Positions 6,757-8,626 of a stretch of 8,626 bases of DNA are shown piece after piece. Under the pieces are notes generated by a model. The model was not told the origin of the DNA. It was given only the letters and a program-made list of their open reading frames with translations, and searched no databases. Numbering within the stretch: position 1 is the stretch's first letter; each line of letters begins with the position of its first letter. This stretch comes from Planctomycetota bacterium. Its GTDB lineage: Bacteria > Planctomycetota > Phycisphaerae > Phycisphaerales > SM1A02. Where the stretch lies: positions 1-8,626 of the forward strand of contig JAPULD010000351.1 in the NCBI GenBank assembly GCA_027295365.1, written 5' to 3'. Position numbers and translations under genes: made by a program.

Positions 6757-6794
6757 ATCAATTCACCTGCCGTTGTCAAAAAAATCAGAGCAAC

Positions 6795-6852
6795 AAAAAA
6801 AAGATGATCCACCATTCTCCGCCCCCGATCAAGGAGACGAACAAGTGGTGGA
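6795..6852 (-). terminator. Candidate intrinsic terminator of the secreted-protein gene
   Basis: Downstream of the stop at 6915, the minus strand carries a 7-base stem TCCACCA/TGGTGGA (6846-6852 with 6808-6814). It encloses a second 5-base stem, TCTCC/GGAGA (6833-6837 with 6816-6820). After 5 bases come eight T (6795-6802). The outer loop is long, so this is a two-stem structure rather than a textbook hairpin. Position and T run make termination plausible. A second run of seven T (6778-6784) follows. Confidence 0.45.
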
Positions 6853-6914
6853 CCACCCCTTCCATTCCGGGCCGATCGGGACGTGTTCCGAGTCGGCGGA
6901 TGTCTTGACCCGCC

Positions 6915-8444
6915 TTAGAGGCAGGGTCCCCACGCCGCGAGCAGGTCGAGCAGGTCCTCGACATCGACGACGCCGCTGCCGTCACTATCGGAGGGGCAAG
7001 CATCGCACCCGACGTTGACGGTGACCTGGTAATCCGAGATGTGATGGATCGCGCCGTTGCAGTTGAGATAGGTCGTATCGGACGCGACCAGTCGCAATAC
7101 ATAGGGGCAATTTGGCAACAGCGTCGTATCCCACACCCCCAGCAACCCGTTGATGACCGGAACGGTGTCGGAATTGATGGTCACCCAGTTGTTGTTGTTG
7201 CCTCCACTGTATTGCAACACCCAGGACGCGAGGTTTGCATCGTCGGCCGTGCCGTAGATCTCGACCAGCCCTTCGACGCATTCGCAGTTGAGCGGATCGG
7301 TGATCTCAACCGTCGGGGCGGTGTTGTCGACGATGATCGAGTGAGTCTCCTGGGCCACAAAGCCACAGGGGTCGTACGCCGTCACGCGGAGGAAGTAGTT
7401 GCCGTCGGACACGGTCGTGCTGTCCCACACGCCGAAACTCTGGTTAATCTTCGGACCGTTGTAGACCGGCATGGATCCGTCGATGTCGAAAAAGTTCACC
7501 CCGTCCGAGGAGTACTCGAGTTCGTACTGCTCCGAGCAATGATCGTCGATGATGCCGGAGGGGCAGACGTTGCCACCGACGGCGTCGCCATTGGCCGGAC
7601 TTGAATAGGTCAGGTTGTCGAATTGTTGATCGACCCAGACCACTGTGACCACCGACGTGCTCAGGCCGAGAATGTTCTCCACCGTCAGGCGCAGCAGGTA
7701 GTAGCCCTGGGCGACGCCGGTCGTGTTCCATTGGAAGAGAAACCCGCCCGGCGCGGGCACGGGGGTCGTGGAAAAGCCGATCTGAGTCCAGGTCGGCGAA
7801 TTGATGGGCCGATACTCGAGCCAATGGCTGTCGTAGGTGTTGTCGGGGTCGTCGGCGATGCCGTAGATGTCCGTGGGATTGCAGATGCAGTCGAAAGGTT
7901 GCGGCTCCTGAATCTCCGCGATCGGGGGCGTATCGTCCACGATTGGCCCGACGGTGGTGATCGTCGCGCTCTCGCCCGAGTCGACGCGGATCGTGATCGT
8001 GCCGACTTCGCCGAACAACATCGAATCGGTGTCGGCATGAAAAAACACACTTTCCTCCGTCTCGAAGACGGGATTGCTGCTGAAGTCGTAGCTGATGCGC
8101 ACCCCGTCCCCGGTGCGGGTCGCCATGCTCGGCGCATCGCCGCCTCCGGCGGCGCCCGACGGATCCCATTCGACATCCGTGAACAGGCCGCTGTAACTGG
8201 TGACGGTTGCATCCACCGCGGCGGAAGGCACATCGACGAATGTATTCTCGAGACGCCATCGAAACGTCATTGTCCCATCGGACTGACGCAACACCTGTTC
8301 GTGGATATCACCTCCATAGATCGTCGTCCCCCCGGCATCATCGATTGAATAGGGACGCACTTGATCCCAGATGAGCACCCCCGAGGGGGAGGAGCCGAAC
8401 AGGGCCACCGCCCCGCCTGGCGGGAGGACGGCCGCGGAAACCAC
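6915..8444 (-). CDS. Secreted protein with three Ig-like repeats and a C-terminal EF-hand/dockerin-like tail
   Basis: The open frame from GTG 8444 gives 509 residues. Residues 1-170 form a beta-rich domain I do not recognise. Residues about 172-271, 277-373 and 375-478 are three related repeats of roughly 100 residues. Each starts with a P..E or Y.SP strand and a cysteine pair, then I.G.A.D, an L.Y strand, a VWDTT-like turn and a Y.LRL strand, as in Ig-like beta sandwiches. The end is a single calcium-type EF loop (Asp486, Asp488, Ser490, Val492, Asp494, Asp497) flanked by Cys480, Cys483 and Cys508, followed by LLDLLAAWG. Cysteines and Asn/Asp-rich turns suit an extracellular protein. The start is doubtful: in frame upstream lies a typical signal peptide (RKFVSCFSILFLSVVV), but no ATG, GTG or TTG occurs before a TGA at 8511-8513. 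Likely role: surface or matrix structure or adhesion; not established. Confidence 0.75.
   Translation of the reverse strand: MVSAAVLPPGGAVALFGSSPSGVLIWDQVRPYSIDDAGGTTIYGGDIHEQVLRQSDGTMTFRWRLENTFVDVPSAAVDATVTSYSGLFTDVEWDPSGAAGGGDAPSMATRTGDGVRISYDFSSNPVFETEESVFFHADTDSMLFGEVGTITIRVDSGESATITTVGPIVDDTPPIAEIQEPQPFDCICNPTDIYGIADDPDNTYDSHWLEYRPINSPTWTQIGFSTTPVPAPGGFLFQWNTTGVAQGYYLLRLTVENILGLSTSVVTVVWVDQQFDNLTYSSPANGDAVGGNVCPSGIIDDHCSEQYELEYSSDGVNFFDIDGSMPVYNGPKINQSFGVWDSTTVSDGNYFLRVTAYDPCGFVAQETHSIIVDNTAPTVEITDPLNCECVEGLVEIYGTADDANLASWVLQYSGGNNNNWVTINSDTVPVINGLLGVWDTTLLPNCPYVLRLVASDTTYLNCNGAIHHISDYQVTVNVGCDACPSDSDGSGVVDVEDLLDLLAAWGPCL
6954..6989 (-). other. EF-hand / half-dockerin calcium-binding loop
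   Basis: Codons 486-497 of the secreted protein encode a 12-residue loop with acidic or oxygen ligands at positions 1 (Asp), 3 (Asp), 5 (Ser), 9 (Asp) and 12 (Asp), and a hydrophobic residue at 8. This is the canonical EF-hand spacing. Only one copy is present, whereas true type I dockerins have two. Flanking cysteines could lock the tail. Confidence 0.7.
7011..7931 (-). repeat. Three tandem Ig-like repeat units within the secreted protein
   Basis: Repeats of about 100 codons share spaced landmarks. Unit 1 has CIC at 186-188 and YGIADD, unit 2 has Cys294 and Cys303, and unit 3 has CEC at 387-389 and YGTADD. Units 2 and 3 have GVWDST or GVWDTT, and units 1-3 have YLLRL, YFLRV or YVLRL. Similarity is clear at protein level but low in DNA, so the duplication is old. 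Confidence 0.6.
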
Positions 8445-8490
8445 GACGCTCAGGAACAGAATACTGAAACATGAAACGAACTTTCTCGAC

Positions 8491-8626
8491 GTGGAGCTGC
8501 AGTTCGTCCTTCACCTGGACCCCACGGCCGCCTCCCGAGTCGCGGTGCTCATCGGGCTCAGCGAGCGACGTCCGCGCGGCAAGGGGTTCGCCTGGGGCCT
8601 GACCCCCGTCCAGCTGGGCCCCCAGG
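8491..8626 (+). CDS. Possible 5' part of an unidentified GC-rich gene, truncated by the window edge
   Basis: From about 8488 the plus strand stays open to the window end in one frame, and 42 of its 46 codons end in G or C. GC by codon position (about 80%, 48% and 91%) is the pattern of real coding sequence. The translation begins ELQFVLHLDPTAASRVAVLI and is not recognised. GTG 8491 is the first start inside the GC-rich part, without a ribosome site. The frame also extends back to an ATG at 8371, but that part is antisense to the secreted-protein gene. It may instead be an internal part of a gene whose 5' end is missing; see the finding on the boundary. Confidence 0.3.
   Translation, partial: MELQFVLHLDPTAASRVAVLIGLSERRPRGKGFAWGLTPVQLGPQ

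Noticed and set aside
6774..6779. Perfect TTGACA on the minus strand just upstream of the DUF4406 gene
   Set aside because: The -10 position would fall at the start codon itself (nearest candidate GATATG, 14 bases away), so it does not fit a promoter for this gene.
6847..6857. Perfect palindrome GGTGGACCACC
   Set aside because: It has no loop and so cannot form a hairpin by itself. It overlaps the terminator stem, and no protein-binding role can be supported.
7444..8259. 271-codon minus-strand open frame overlapping the secreted-protein gene
   Set aside because: It is a frame-shifted shadow: Arg/His/Gly-rich, with no motifs, inside the Ig-like repeat coding region.

Overview
The window reads as a planctomycete chromosome fragment, most likely from the Phycisphaerae or a close relative. 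The best clue is the C-terminus of the secreted protein at the right: a calcium-binding EF-hand/dockerin-like loop ending in an LLAAWG-type tail with flanking cysteines, a format I associate with that group. Moderately high GC and leucine-, isoleucine- and arginine-rich membrane proteins fit but prove nothing. No tRNA, rRNA, CRISPR array, insertion sequence or phage gene was seen.

Most of the window is a surface-polysaccharide locus. Left to right: a GT14 (Core-2/I-branching type) glycosyltransferase cut by the window edge (1-227, minus), a PAPS-dependent sulfotransferase (286-1110, minus), a family 2 glycosyltransferase (1184-2140, minus), a divergently transcribed O-antigen ligase/polymerase-type membrane protein (2330-3634, plus), an AlgD-like GDP-mannose 6-dehydrogenase (3625-4959, minus, tail-to-tail 10-base overlap with the ligase gene), a DegT/DnrJ/EryC1/StrS sugar aminotransferase (5053-6246, minus) and a small DUF4406 nucleoside 2-deoxyribosyltransferase-like protein (6400-6756, minus). 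The right end holds a secreted protein with three Ig-like repeats and a terminal EF-hand (6915-8444, minus) and, at the very edge, a GC-rich stretch that looks like coding sequence on the plus strand.

Taken together, the genes make and modify nucleotide-activated sugars (a uronic acid from GDP-mannose and an amino sugar), link them (GT2, GT14), sulfate the product, and polymerise it or ligate it at the outer face of the cytoplasmic membrane. The inferred product is a sulfated, uronate- and amino-sugar-containing exopolysaccharide or surface glycan. The exact structure cannot be read from this window.

The points most worth a second look are the strong excess of the palindrome CGATCG with a gap over the ligase and GT2 genes, the apparent loss of a start codon for the secreted protein's signal peptide next to an abrupt compositional boundary near position 8480, and two 8-base G/C runs inside the sulfotransferase and aminotransferase genes.
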